A program made the translations under genes and the position numbers. A stretch of DNA of 64,000 bases from Carallia brachiata (lineage: Eukaryota; Streptophyta; Magnoliopsida; Malpighiales; Rhizophoraceae), in contig JADCRB010000016.1 of NCBI GenBank assembly GCA_021464245.1, positions 10,877,122 to 10,941,121 on the forward strand, read 5' to 3'. The notes below the pieces were generated by a model. The model had not been told where the DNA came from. It saw nothing but the letters and a program-made list of their open reading frames with translations, and made no database searches. Shown here one piece after another: positions 23,513 to 35,736 of this stretch (position 1 is the stretch's first letter; every line of letters begins with the position of its first letter).

Positions 23513-26500
23513 ATGGCTGTGGGGATTGTCACTGCAATTCTTCCTACAATTCTTCAGTACACTGTTGGCCCCCTTATAAGCCACTTTAGTTTTGCTTTTT
23601 ATTACAAAAGGAAGGTTGAGAAACTCAATGATCAAGTTGAGAAGCTAAGTGGTGCAAGAGAAAATTTGCTGCATTCTGTTGATGATGCAAGAAGGGGAGG
23701 GGAAGAGATCCAAAAGAATGTTGAGAAGTGGCTGACCGATGCTGAAAAAGCCATTGAAGAGGCTAGGGAACTTATCAAAGGCAAAGAACAGGTAGATCAG
23801 AAATGTTTCATTTTGTTGTGCCCCAACCTGAAGAGCCGCTACCAGCTCGGCAAGGAAGCAGCTGAGAAAGCTTTGGCTTTGGAAGGTCTAGAGAAGGAAG
23901 GAAAATTTGACAGAGTTCAAATATCCCACCGTGCCACTTTGCAGCAACTATTGGTCTCATCTGTCAATGGTTTTGAGGGCATGCCTTCAAGACTGTCCAT
24001 TTTGAAAGAAGTTATCAATGCCCTGTCTGAGCATGATGTTAACAAGGTTGGGGTGTACGGAATGGGAGGAACAGGTAAGACTACTCTAGCCAATGAAGTC
24101 CATAAACAAGTGAGAGAAAGGAAGCTATTCGATGTTGTGGTGATGGTTACCGTCTCCGAAACACCTGATCTTAAAAGGATTCAAGGAGAGATTGCTGACA
24201 TGCTGGGCCTGAAATTTGATGAAGAGACTGAGGTTGGAAGAGCAAGTCGACTGTGGAGGAGGTTGATAAAGGAGGAAAAGGTGCTCATAATCTTAGACAA
24301 TCTTTGGGAGAAACTTGAGCTGGAGAAAGTAGGAATTCCCTTGGTAGAGGATCATAAGGGATGCAAATTATTACTGACCTCAAGAAGACGAGACGTCTTG
24401 TCCAACCAAATGGGAACACAGAAAGATTTCAGGCTTGAAGTTCTGTCAGAAGAAGAGTCATGGAACTTATTTGAGAGGACGGTGGGTGGCATTAAAAACC
24501 CAAAACTGCAATCCATAGCGATTGAAGTTGCCGAAAGGTGTGCAGGTTTGCCTCTTTTACTTGTGACAGGGGCAAGTGCTCTGAAGAATCAGGAGTTAGA
24601 AGTATGGAAGGATGCTTTGCAGCGGCTTTCTTCATATGACGACGAAGAAATACAAGCAAAAGTGTACTCTGCTCTAGAGCTGAGTTACAATCATTTGGTT
24701 GGTGAGGAGGTGAAGTCATTTTTCTTGCTTTGTGGTTTGTTTGGATATTCTAATATTGATATACATGATTTGCTTATGTATGGTATGGGTCTGGGTCTGT
24801 TTAAGCATGTAAATACAATGGAGGGTGCCAGAAATAGAGCACATAAGTTGATTGGCGTCCTTAAAGCCTCATGCTTGTTGCTAGAATCTCAAAGAAATAG
24901 ATGGGTGAAAATCCATGACGTCGTTCGAGACGTTGCTGCTTCAATTGCATCCAAATCTCAAAGGATGTTTATGTTGCGTGGTGAAATGGTGGAGTGGCCT
25001 AACAAGGATGTGCTTAGAAACTGCGTTAGAATTTCTTCTATTGATTTTGACATTGGTGAGCTTCCTGTACAGCTGGAATGTCCAGAATTAGAGTTTCTTT
25101 GCCTATACCCAAAAGACCTTTCTTTAAAGATCCCTGATTCATTTTTCGTAGGTTTGGAAAAACTTAAAATATTAGACTTAACCAAAATGTCTTTCTCTGC
25201 CCTCCCTTCATCACTTGGCTCTCTATCAAATCTTCATACTCTTTGTTTGTGTGACTGCATGTTGCATGATGTAACTATCATTGGAGAGCTTAAGCAAATT
25301 GAAATCCTTAGCTTTGTGCACTCTGACATTGCTAAGTTGCCCAAGGAAATCTCGCAGTTGACTCGGCTAAAATTGTTAGATTTGAGCCATTGCACCAAAC
25401 TGGAAGTTATTCCAGCAAATTTCTTCTCAAAGTTGTCCTTATTAGAAGAACTGCGTATTGGGAACAGCTTTGCTCAATGGGATGGCAAAAGTTCAGACAA
25501 TGAAAGTAATGCTAGTCTCTCTGAGTTGGAACGCTTGTCTCGTCTAACAAATTTGGAAATACATGTTCTAGATGCCAAAAAACTACCAAAGGGATTGTTC
25601 TGCAAAAGGTTGGAAAGACACAAGATATTCATTGGAGACGATTGGGATTGGGATGATGACTATGACACTTTGAAAACGTTGAAGCTCAAGCTCAATATAA
25701 GCATTCATGGCCTCCATGGGGTCAAAACACTCTTGAAGGAGGCAGAAAACCTATCTTTGGATGAACTGAAGGGGATCAAGAATATATTGTATGATCTGGA
25801 TCTGGAGGGCTTTCTGCATTTGAAGTATCTCCACATCCAAAATGATCCAGAGATTCAATACCTCATTGACTCAGAAAGGTGGGTTCCTTGTAAAGCGTTT
25901 CCAATCCTAGAATCTTTGTTTCTGCACAATTTGATGAGCTTACAGAAGATTTGCCATGGACCACTTGCAGCAGAAAGTTTCAGCAAGCTAAGAATCTTAA
26001 TAGTTCGAAATTGCAGTAGGTTGAAGAAAATCTTCTCATTGTCCATGATTAGAGGGCTTTTGCAGCTTCGTGAAATGGAAGTAATTGACTGCAACGGAAT
26101 GGAAGAGATTTTTTCTGATGACAATGAAGATGGAAACTCAAAAAGTGAAGCAGCTGAGTTCATTCAACTATGTTCCTTGAAACTAAAATTACCACAACTC
26201 ATAAGCCTTTGCTCTAATGTCAAGGTGACTTCCGTATCTCAAACTAGTCAAAAGCAATCAACATCGGATGTAAAGTTCAATGAAATTGTCTCAGAGGGTG
26301 AGCTTGATACTCCTTTGCCCCTCTTCAATGAAATGGTATGTTCCTACTCAAATCTCACAAGATAGATCATGATAGTGCATTATGTGTTCGACAAACATCT
26401 GCATTTTACGTTGTTCTAGCGATGTCAACTCTGCTTCACAAACTGTTGTTACATAAAGTCTATACGCGATATAAAACTTTTGAAAAGTATATTCTGTCAC

Positions 26501-29363
26501 ACAGCAAATAAAAGTCAAAAATGTGATGTTGCCTGTTTGGAAGATGAATGTGGGAGGTAGATTTGGACGGGAAATTGCTAAAAACCATTAATTTCAACTG
26601 GTCTTGTCACCATATTAAAAATTAGGAAACTCAAGAATGATATGTTTATTATTTCAATTGATGGTACTCACATTTTTCAAAATATGTTCTTAAACTGCAG
26701 TCAAGTATTTGAGATTCGATCCTTTTATAATTTTTAAAATTATCACATGATTGGTGCCACATAATGTTTTACCATATTATTCTTAGTATTGAAAACAAAT
26801 AAAAAGGTTTTTCATGGTTGCAGGTTATATTGCCCAATTTAGAAGAGGTTATCCTGTCGTCAATGAAAGTGGAGAAGATATGGCACAGCCAGCATGCGCA
26901 TCAGTTTCCTTGCTTCCAAAAATTGAAAAGCTTGATTGTGCAGGATTGTGGGAATCTAACATACCTATTCACCTCCTCTATGGTAAATAGTCTTGTGCAA
27001 CTCAGAAGGCTTGAGATATGTGACTGCAATTCCATGAAAGAAATAATTGTTGCAGAAAGATTTGGAGGAGAAATAAAGAGCAACATTCTGTTGCCTAACC
27101 TGGAATTCCTAAAGCTCAGTGGTCTTTCAAAGCTCATAAGATTTTGTAGGGGAAACTTAATTGAGTGCCCCAGCTTAAAAGAGCTGTGGATAAGGGGTTG
27201 TTCCCAACTAAACAAATTTTTGTCTAGTCCAGCAAATGAAGATGCGGCATCCACCAGCAATCCCAGACATATGGACGCAATCCTATTTGATGAAAAGGTA
27301 CCCAATTCATTCTTTTTCATCTTCATTCTTCGACCTCCAAAATGTTTATAAAGGGCAGAGCCAACTAGGTAACCGGAACCTTACTAATATTTCCTGTGGT
27401 AGGTCCTTTTGCATGGTCATGTTAACAAGAAAAGTTTCCATGCATTTCGATGTTTTGAGTTATTGCCATTGGGACCTGTATTGACTCTATGGAACTAACA
27501 TATATAGGTTGCATTTCCCAACTTGGAGAAACTACGGATTATCAACATGGATTTTCTGAAGATGATATGGCACAATCAACTCCATGAAAATTCATTCTGC
27601 AAGTTAAGATACTTAACAGTAGAAAAGTGCAAAAGACTTCTGAAAATTTTCCCGTCCAATGTGCTTGTAAGATTTCACAATCTGGAGAAATTAGACATAG
27701 ATGGCTGTGATTCACTGAAAGAGGCATTTGATCTTCAAGGGGTGATAAATGCAAAAGTTTCGGATGATGAAATAGTCACACGATTGAAAACAATGTATTT
27801 ATGGAATCTGTCAAATCTAGAGCATATATGGAGTACAAATCCCGATGGGGTCCTATCCTTTCAAAACCTTCAAATTGTGGATATTTGGGAATGCCCAAGA
27901 CTCAAAAGTCTCTTTCCAGCCTCTGTCGCTAAATGTCTTCCACAGCTAGAATCCATTCGCGTCAGCTGTTGTGGGGTGGAGGAAATTTGTTGCTGCAAAG
28001 GAGGAAGGGGAAATCGTCAGCTCCTAGATTTGCATTCCCCAAAGTAACCTCTGTGGTACTCTGGAATTTGCCAAAACTGGATAAATTTTATCCAGGAATG
28101 CATTCTACTGTCTGGCCAGTACTGAAAGAATTAAGGGTTTATACTTGTGACAGAATGAAGATATTTGCTTTTGATTCCAAGAGCATCCAAGAAACAGGCT
28201 ACGGAGATCAACCTGAAACTCTAACCCAGCAGCCACTTTTCTCATTTCAAGAGGTATATGCTCTTAAATCTATTATCAATTTTGGCTCTTATGCGCGCTA
28301 TGATAATACGAAACATGTGATTCCCATTTTATTCTCTCTGATGTTTTCTGTGTCTGCTTGTAAGCTTGCCGAGGAAACATCAACTCCAAAGTCATTTGAA
28401 TTTTGATTGATTGGTTTCCACTTTCCAGGTTGTCCCTAACTTGGAACAATTACCATTGAGCAGCGAGGATGCCAAAATAATAAGAGAAGGCGATTTTCCA
28501 GCATATTTTTTTGACAAAATCAAAGCTGTTGAACTAATTAGCTTTCACGAAGAACCTTCATTTTTTCCATTGGATGTCCTTCATCGTTTTCCCAGGATGG
28601 AAAGTCTTGTTGTTGTTTCTTGCAAATTCAAAGAGCTATTCCCATGTGAAGGACAAATTTTTGGAAGCTTGGGGACAGATAACTTAAAGGGTCCACCTCA
28701 TATAAGACACTTACGTTTGGACCTTCTCCCTGATCTAAAGCAGATATGTTATCAAGATCCTCAACTTGATCCAGTTCTTTCAAGGCTTGAGACACTGGAA
28801 GTGCGAGGCTGCCACAGTTTGATCAGTATTGCACAATCCTCTCTGCTTCTTTCCAGAGCCTAACAACTTTGGATGTCCAGTTTTGCGATGGCTTATTGTA
28901 CCTGATGGCATTTTCAACTGCAAAAAGTCTAGTGCAACTCAAAAATATGAAAATAAGAGAATGTGATAAGGCGACAGAAATAGTAGTGGCCAGTCACAAG
29001 GGAGAAGATGAAGCGGAAAATGAGGTCGTCTTCAGGAGCTTAGCAAGTTTGGAACTTCATCATCTGCCAAGACTTACTAGCTTCTGCTCAGCGAATCGTA
29101 AGTTCAAGTTCCCGACTTTGACAGAACTAATTGTGAGTCAATGCCCCAAGATGGAGACTTTCACTGGAGGAGTCTTGAGCACGCCAAAGCTAGAAACAGT
29201 AAAACTGTCTGGAGAAGATGACAATGGCAAAGGTTGTTGGCATACAAACCTTAACGTTACCATACAGCAGCTGTTTCGGGAGAGGACCGCACATCTCTCT
29301 AAAAGAAGAAAATATCGGCCTAAACCCCCCCATTCACAGCTTGGCCGGACCTCTAGTTTCTAA
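23513..29363 (+). CDS. CC-NBS-LRR disease resistance protein (RPS2/At4g27190-like), LRR tail frameshifted
   Basis: Intracellular immune receptor family that senses pathogen effectors. Exons: 23513-26335, 26824-27297, 27508-28253 and 28429-29363, with GT-AG introns in phase 0. Exon 1 alone encodes 941 residues: an N-terminal coiled coil (about 1-150, no EDVID motif), then the NB-ARC with P-loop GMGGTGKTT (183-191), kinase-2 VLIILDNLW (257-265), GLPL (345-348), RNBS-D-like FFLLCGLFGY and IHD (467-469, the MHD position). Irregular LRRs start near residue 515 and continue through the other exons. Exon 3 leaves frame between about 27983 and 28022 and reaches a stop at 28045-28047, so the readable product is about 1278 residues. 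Exon 4 has a further 2-base slip near 28840. The ATG at 23513 fits the family start (MAVGIVTAILPTILQY). It may be a truncated but working receptor, a pseudogene or an assembly error. Confidence 0.88.
28016..29363 (+). pseudogene. Out-of-frame LRR tail of the NLR gene
   Basis: After the stop at 28047 the protein similarity continues in another frame (SAPRFAFPKVTSVVLWNLPK onward) to the donor at 28254. It resumes at 28429 (VVPNLEQLPLSSEDAK) until a stop at 28861-28863. LRR sequence continues in yet another frame (TTLDVQFCDGLLYLMAFSTA onward) to a stop at 29361-29363. The last break fits a 2-base CT insertion in 'tcctctctgctt' near 28840. The first break looks like two nearby small indels: an extra T in 'ggaaatttg' near 27985 and another change near 28020. 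The preserved LRR pattern in each frame means the tail was coding until recently. Confidence 0.8.
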
Positions 29364-31795
29364 GTCCTTATTGTGCTATAATTATCTGGTGTCTTTACAG
29401 TTTTTTGATATGCTAACAAGAGGTATCAATCAATACTCTTATTTTTCAACCTTCAATGATAAGTTCCCATCAAAAAGGTCGTTGGAAATACCAAGCAAGC
29501 TATTTGTTATAGCGGCCCTATGGAAACAGTTCTGTGTCACATGGGAACTATCAACAGTCTGTAGAAATCTATCTGTGCTCCTATTTAGCATATATAATTG
29601 TCGTTTTACTTCGTGACCATTGTTGATGTTGCAAGAAACTCATGATCAACCATCTGGAAGTAAAAAGCAGTGGAGACAATCATTTTGCCTGCTGTCTTTC
29701 TTCTTATGTGCTTTTGAGCAGATTACCAGAGATAGTAAACAAGATTATAACCAGCCTGATATATCAGCAGTCTTTGTTCAATTGTTGGAGATGGAAAACA
29801 AATAACTAGATTAATAAGTCCCTTAATTTTGCTAATGGTGCGGGACACGAGGTATATGTATTGGAAGCTGATTCTGATGAGAATATGTAGTGGTTTTTGA
29901 TTGAATACTTGACGTGTCCCCGTATTGATTTCCTTTTGGTTAATTCAATTGTTCTTTCAGGTGGGACCTAATGTCATAACAAGCTCTAAATGTGATGTTG
30001 CTTGTCTGTACGGCCAGAAAAACAAGGTAATACATCTTGGGCATCCACTTGGGACCAGCTAGAAGTATGGCTGATTTTTGTCATTCTCATCTTTTGTCAC
30101 AGTAAATTTTCGAACTTGAGATCATTAGGTTATATAATAGAGTAACTTTTCATAATAGAGTAACTTTTCCGTTACATTAAGACTCTTTCCTTCCAATTTC
30201 TTGCCCGGGGCACTGACACCGAATCCTCACATTGCATAAGCATGTCTCTGGGATCCTCCATATGGAATGACCTGAAGCACTTGTATATCTGTTAACCACC
30301 ACCAAGACAAAATCATGCTCTTGCGTGCTGTGCTTCGTGTCCCCCAGCCTCCGAGGAGACAGCAACGTTATGGTTAAGTCAAACCGTTGATGAACCATGA
30401 TTACATGCCCAGCAGCATGGTTACAGGCCTGCCGCCATGCGGTCCTGGATTTTGTATTCAGTCTTAATGGACCCACTAAGATAGTTAAGCTCTGTTCCTG
30501 CTGTGGGCTACTAGAAAAGTGGCTAGTAATTTTGGTATACTACTTGCCGCTTTCTACATCTTATCTCTTATTAATATATTACCTGTGCATCTAACTGAGA
30601 ATACTGAAATTCGAACTCCAGTTCCTCTCTCAAATCTCTCCTCATTTGATAGTCTTGATAATTTCTCTATAGAGAATATATATACATGTGTATGTAAATG
30701 CAAGTTTATTTTAATCTCTAGGTATTTCAAACTTGAAATTGTCCGTAACTAGTTCATATTTGTGCAATTGCAAAGAGGTCCGTGCTCAGTGGGGTTGGAG
30801 AAAATCTTTTATTCTATATTTTGTTAGTCCACGAGAGTGATGGTTAATTCACCATTAGGCAAATACAGTTATGTATCTCAATTAAAATGAATTTTTTTGG
30901 CCTTGATTTTGTAGTTTTAACGAGCATACTCATAAATATGTACCTTAAAAACTGGCATATTCATAAATATGAGAGTAAAAAGAATAATTTTGTGGCAATT
31001 CATAGGGGCTTTTTGTGGGTCCGGAATTTGGTCGTTGGTACTTTGGGTGATGCTAGGTGTTCGGTGGTGTTTCGTGGCCGTCTTGTCCTATTAACAAGTG
31101 TTCCCATATTTAGCCAAGCTTCAGATGACAAAAAAATGAAAATGAAACTCTAATCCAACATATAATTGTTTTGACTTCTAAACATTGCACCACCGTGTTT
31201 TTTTTTTTTCCGTTAAGAGTTCTTTTAAATCATAAGTTATATGATAATATTGTTCTTTATTCTTATAAATTCTATACCCACTTAACAACATTAAAACCCG
31301 ATACTTTAAATATAGAAATCTAAATTTTTAATAATTGGAGTGTTTTGTGAGGGACACTAAACATGTTTTTGATTTAAACCTTGTTGTTGGAGTAATCTAT
31401 TTCTTTGAATTCCTGGGCCTCCAAATTTTCTCGTGAAACCATTGGCTGAGAAAGAAGAGAAGGATTGAAGATGTGGGGGGAAAATATTTCAACGATTTGA
31501 GCCTCTCTCTTGCCGAACGTTTAGTTGATTTTGTTTCCTGTCTTTGAGTTCATTTTCTGATTTTCCTCAAGGCCAATGTCCGTATTTTTATTCTGCAAGT
31601 CCCAAGTCCGACTATTATGTTAAAAGATTGTTAAAAATAATAATAATAATAAAGGAATTATTTTGGTTCCCCAAAAAAAAAAAAAAAAGGAAAAAGAGAC
31701 TATTCCAGTATTATGTTACAAGACACGTCTGGGACTACCGCCCTTTTTTTCTTTTTTTTTTTTTGGTCCTAACGGGACTACCAGCTTTAAAATTA

Positions 31796-32286
31796 AGGTT
31801 AATTTCAAAAAATAACATCATTTTTATATTTTTTAATAAATTTAGTACAATTTTTAAAAATTAACAAATCTATCACAATTTAATTATTTTTTAATAAATC
31901 TAGCACAACTTTTAACAACTAACAAATTTAACACAGTTTAATTATTTTTTAACAAATATATCACATTGTCAGTTAAAAATAACCAGTTAAAAGTAACTGA
32001 ATCTCTTAGTATACAAATATAATATGCCTACGTCTAAATGTAATACGGTTTAAAATTTCTAAATCTCATATGTGTATATGTGTAAACTGAGGAATTCAAT
32101 TATTTTTAATTGACAGTGTACTAGATTTGTTAAAAAATAATTGAATTGTTCTAAATTTGTTAGTTTTTCAAAATTGTGTTAAATTTGTTAGAAAATAATT
32201 AAATTATATTAGATTTATTAATTTTAAAAAGTTATAATAGATTTGTTAAAAAATGTAAATATAATATTATTTTTTAAAATTAGCCC
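31796..32286. mobile_element. Mutator-like MITE with long terminal inverted repeats, 491 bp
   Basis: The left end AGGTTAATTTCAAAAAATAA pairs with the reverse complement of the right end (GGGCTAATTTTAAAAAATAA). The inverted arms run about 200 bases each with repeated 'taacaaattta.cacaattta' phrases. The flanks TTAAAATTA (31787-31795) and TTAAAACTA (32287-32295) form a 9-bp target duplication with one mismatch, the hallmark of Mutator-like elements. There is no coding capacity. The arms could fold into a long hairpin RNA if transcribed. Confidence 0.75.
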
Positions 32287-33769
32287 TTAAAACTACGGGT
32301 CCGATATTGACTTTGGTTGAATGTTAGTGTTGTGATTACCAGGCCTCGAACCTTGACCCAAGAGTGCATGATAAGATGGATTGCCATCAGGACAAGAGGA
32401 AAGGTGGAACTGGTCCCATTTTTACTCTATAGTCTTTAGATTGTTTGGACTAACTTGGATTCACAGAGGACCCAAACTGCACTGAGCCTTGTTGAAACTG
32501 AGGTAAGAGGATCTCTTTTGAACAGCGAGGTAAAAGGATCTTAAGCCGGCATTTTAACTTTTAAGGAAATGACTTCCCCCACCAAGCTTAGTCTTAACAA
32601 AGGGAATTGGATTAACCAAGAATTTGTTTTAAACACCCCCCCCCCCCCCAAAAAACCAAAACAAATTAACCAAGGATCTTAAGCCAGTAATTTTTTTTGT
32701 TATAATTTATAATTTAATTAATGTTAGAATTGTATTCAGAGTTGAATATCTCAAATTTGAAACTATTTAGAAAGTTCGGCATACTAGTTAATCTCTTTTA
32801 ACAACCTGATTCCTTATTCATGGCAAAACAATCTCGTAAGACTGCAAACCAAATAAAAATTTTATAAGATTTGTCATTAAAATGTAAAATAGTAATTTTT
32901 GAGACTTATTGGCTCCTGCAATTGCTAGAAAAGGAATAGACAACATTAGTTTGTATTTCGTAATAAATGTTTGTATCCTGTTCAATTATTGCACTACAGA
33001 AAACCTAGGAGAAAAATAACGCAATATCTCATAGGTTCCAAGATTCAAATTTCATCTCAACAGACACCAACAAAAAAAAAAAAGAAAAAGAAAAAAAATC
33101 ACTAAAGTGTTCGTATTAGAATTAATCCCAAGTTCACTTACCTACTGGTAAAGCATTGTTTTCTCCCTACCTTGTAAAAAAAAAAAAATTGAATTCTAAT
33201 TAACATGAACCATAAGAGGTAAATTTTTCATGAATTTCCTAGTTTCAGCTTGAACAACTTGCCTTCGTAGGGACTAGAAAAGTGTACTTAACAGTTAACA
33301 CACGTTGATTTGTGGTATTATTCGACCTCAATGCCGAAAAGATGTTTCTGTTAAGATTTTTAAAGGGAGCATTTTGTTTTAGGTCTTATTTCCCTCTAAG
33401 CTCAGGAAAGAATTAGAGATACCCGGTATTGTGATAATTTTTACAAAGAGATTGTTTTTATGACTTAACCATTCTAATTAATATGTTTATAAAATAAATT
33501 TACTGTTGTACTAAGGCTCACCTTTTATTGTAATACTTAAAATTAACGTAAAAATCAGTAATTTCTTGTTAGTTGCTTAACCCTAAAATCTGATAGAAAA
33601 ATGTTAATTCAGCGAGAGATGCGTGCAAGCTATCTCATGATACTACTTACACAATTATGTGATCAAATTAAGCAAATATCTAAATAAATAAATAGACAAC
33701 CAAGGACCTGTGAAGGTGTTGAATTCTGCTGTACCTTTAGGGGGTGATGAGAGGAGAGGCTGTTGTGGG

Positions 33770-33775
33770 CACGTG
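33770..33775. promoter_or_regulatory. G-box (CACGTG) upstream of MYB60
   Basis: A perfect palindromic CACGTG about 545 bases before the MYB60 start codon. G-boxes bind bZIP (ABF) and bHLH (PIF, MYC) factors, which fits light- and ABA-responsive control of MYB60 but is not proof of it. Confidence 0.5.
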
Positions 33776-33930
33776 AGGCCAGAAGGGCAAAAAGCCACAT
33801 AGTCCCACAGGATTTATTCAGCTTCCGTTCAGTTCTGACTTTTTGCCTCTATTTGATTACACGTCTCTGCTTACAATGAAGTTAATAATAAAAAAGGATC
33901 TTATTGCCCAACTGCAAGAGATTGCACATA

Positions 33931-34066
33931 AAAATTAGACGCAAACAACTTTATTTATTAGTTATACTTAATTCAGTAATTTCAATTGTTGATTGCAGTT
34001 GATTTACTATTTATTAAAAGACACGCCAATTGTATCTAACGACTCAAATTTTTTGCGTCTAATTTT
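33931..34066. repeat. Perfect 15-bp inverted repeat in the MYB60 promoter
   Basis: AAAATTAGACGCAAA at 33931-33945 is exactly matched by its reverse complement at 34052-34066, with 106 bases between. The outer ends lie 250-385 bases before the start codon. It may be a tiny MITE or a cruciform-forming site; I see no clear target duplication. Confidence 0.75.
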
Positions 34067-34130
34067 CACAGTTCTGTAAGGCAAGGTGAGGTGACTCAGC
34101 TTGGTGGTAGATCAAAATTGGTGTGAAATA

Positions 34131-34191
34131 AAAGAAAAGTTGCTTCCTTTCCTCAACTTTAAAGACTTACTAATAACTATGTATATAAATA
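34131..34191 (+). promoter_or_regulatory. MYB60 core promoter: DOF-site cluster and TATA box
   Basis: Five AAAG/CTTT cores (34131-34134, 34136-34139, 34147-34150, 34157-34160 and 34161-34164) lie just upstream of TATATAAATA (34182-34191), about 130 bases before the ATG. Published work on Arabidopsis MYB60 showed that clustered DOF-type AAAG sites give guard-cell expression, so this cluster may have the same role. Transcription should begin near 34215-34225. Confidence 0.65.
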
Positions 34192-34316
34192 CACATTCAC
34201 ATGGTCTTGCCACCATTTGAAAGGTCCACTTGGAGAAGCCTAGATAGCAAACAGTTAGTGAGTGAGTGAGTGTCAAAGAGAGAGAGATCGGAGAGGAAAG
34301 AAGGTGAAAGCAAGTC

Positions 34317-35736
34317 ATGGGAAGACCTCCTTGCTGTGACAAAGTTGGCATCAAGAAAGGTCCATGGACCCCTGAGGAGGACATCATCTTAGTCTCTTAC
34401 ATCCAAGAACATGGTCCAGGAAATTGGAGATCAGTTCCTACTAACACTGGTAAAATTTGCAACACCACAGATCCAAACTTGTTCCTGCTTCTTCTCTTCT
34501 CTAGATATGGCTCTTTTTTTAATCCTGTCAGATGTTCTTGTTTTCAACTCACTACTGGTTGAATTGGATTTATATTATTAGCTATGCAAAATCTTCATAA
34601 AATTCTTCTTCATTTTGTTCTTTTTTTTTTTTGCCCCACTTTTCTCCCCTCTTTTTTTTTTTGGGTTGAAATTGGAGTCCCACTAACTAACAGTTATATA
34701 TATCAGGCTTGTTAAGGTGTAGCAAGAGTTGCAGGCTAAGATGGACCAATTATCTCAGACCAGGAATCAAGAGAGGCAACTTCACACCTCATGAAGAAGG
34801 AATGATAATTCACTTGCAAGCTTTATTGGGTAACAAGTAATCCTCATCCCTCAAACATCAGTATTTTCTATCAATTTAAAAACCATCTACTTTTCAAATG
34901 TCAATTTAATTCAAAACCATTTTCTGAGATAAATCCATTGCTTCTTTTTCATTTTCTGATAAATTTGGCACCTGGGTTACGCATGTTTCATTTGATTGAA
35001 CAGATGGGCAGCCATAGCTTCATACCTTCCACAAAGAACAGATAATGATATAAAGAACTATTGGAATACCCACTTAAAGAAAAAGCTGAAGAAGTTCCAG
35101 TCAGCTTTGGAGCCTATGGCACAAGAGTCATCAACTGCCAATCAGTTCATGCCAAAGAGATTCAATAATGAGAGAAGGAGCTTAGATTTCACAACAACCA
35201 CGGATTCCTCAACCCTCGGGCCTAATCATACATCCAGCACCTATGCATCAAGCACCGAAAACATTTCGCGGCTTCTTGAAGGTTGGATGAGATCATCTCC
35301 AAAGCCTAGCAGTACTACTACTAATCTCCTGATCAAAGAGAAATGGAACCAAAGTACCAATGAAGGTTTGGGAAACAATAATGAAAATAACATTGGTGAT
35401 TCAGTGGCCACAGGTTCTATTCAGTGCTATTACAAGCCAAAAGCTGAGGAAGAAGATGGTGGTGATCTTATCTCCCATGAAGATTATGAGTCCATTTTAC
35501 CATTTGAGAACTTGAACAATGTTGCATGGGAAAAGTCCACTAGTGATTCTACAACAAAGGATTGCCTAAATTCTGCAAGTGATCAGGAGGACCAGATCAC
35601 TACAATGCCAGAGAAGATAAAGCAGAAATCTGAAAACCCTCCTCCTCCTTTGTCATTTCTTGAGAATTGGTTGTTGGATGAAAGTAGTACTGCTGGTCAA
35701 GTGGAGGAAATTATGGAGCTGTCTCCAATATTCTGA
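34317..35736 (+). CDS. MYB60: R2R3-MYB transcription factor, MYB60 orthologue (guard-cell regulator)
   Basis: MYB60 is a nuclear R2R3-MYB factor of subgroup 1, expressed in guard cells, that promotes stomatal opening and is repressed by drought and ABA in Arabidopsis and grape. Exons 34317-34449, 34707-34836 and 35004-35736 keep frame and give 331 residues. The two junctions, inside Gly45 and Lys88, are the classic R2R3-MYB positions. R2 tryptophans are W17, W37 and W57; R3 has F70, W89 and W108. The C-terminus has the subgroup motif [19 protein letters not shown], the [11 protein letters not shown] motif and the ending [11 protein letters not shown], all matching MYB60 rather than MYB30/94/96. 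AATAAA at 35948-35953 is a likely poly(A) signal. A DOF cluster, TATA box and G-box precede it. Confidence 0.96.

Larger units (their letters stand above)
29364..34316. other. Intergenic region between the NLR and MYB60
   Basis: 29.36-30.1 kb is probably NLR 3' untranslated sequence and flank; a good acceptor (ctttcag|gtggg) near 29960 hints at a 3' leader intron. A more GC-rich patch at about 30.18-30.5 kb has open frames but no recognisable protein. 31796-32286 is a Mutator-like element. 32.6 kb has a C run followed by an A run. 33.0-33.2 kb has poly-A-tailed, SINE-like stretches. From about 33.75 kb the MYB60 promoter begins. Confidence 0.5.

Noticed and set aside
30177..30476. 99-codon frame on the minus strand in a GC-richer patch
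   Set aside because: No recognisable domain, no splice context, composition driven by local base content.
35004..35010. Alternative reading of MYB60 exon 3 start as Asn-Arg-Trp
   Set aside because: The correct junction AA|A restores Lys88-Trp89, invariant in this MYB subgroup.
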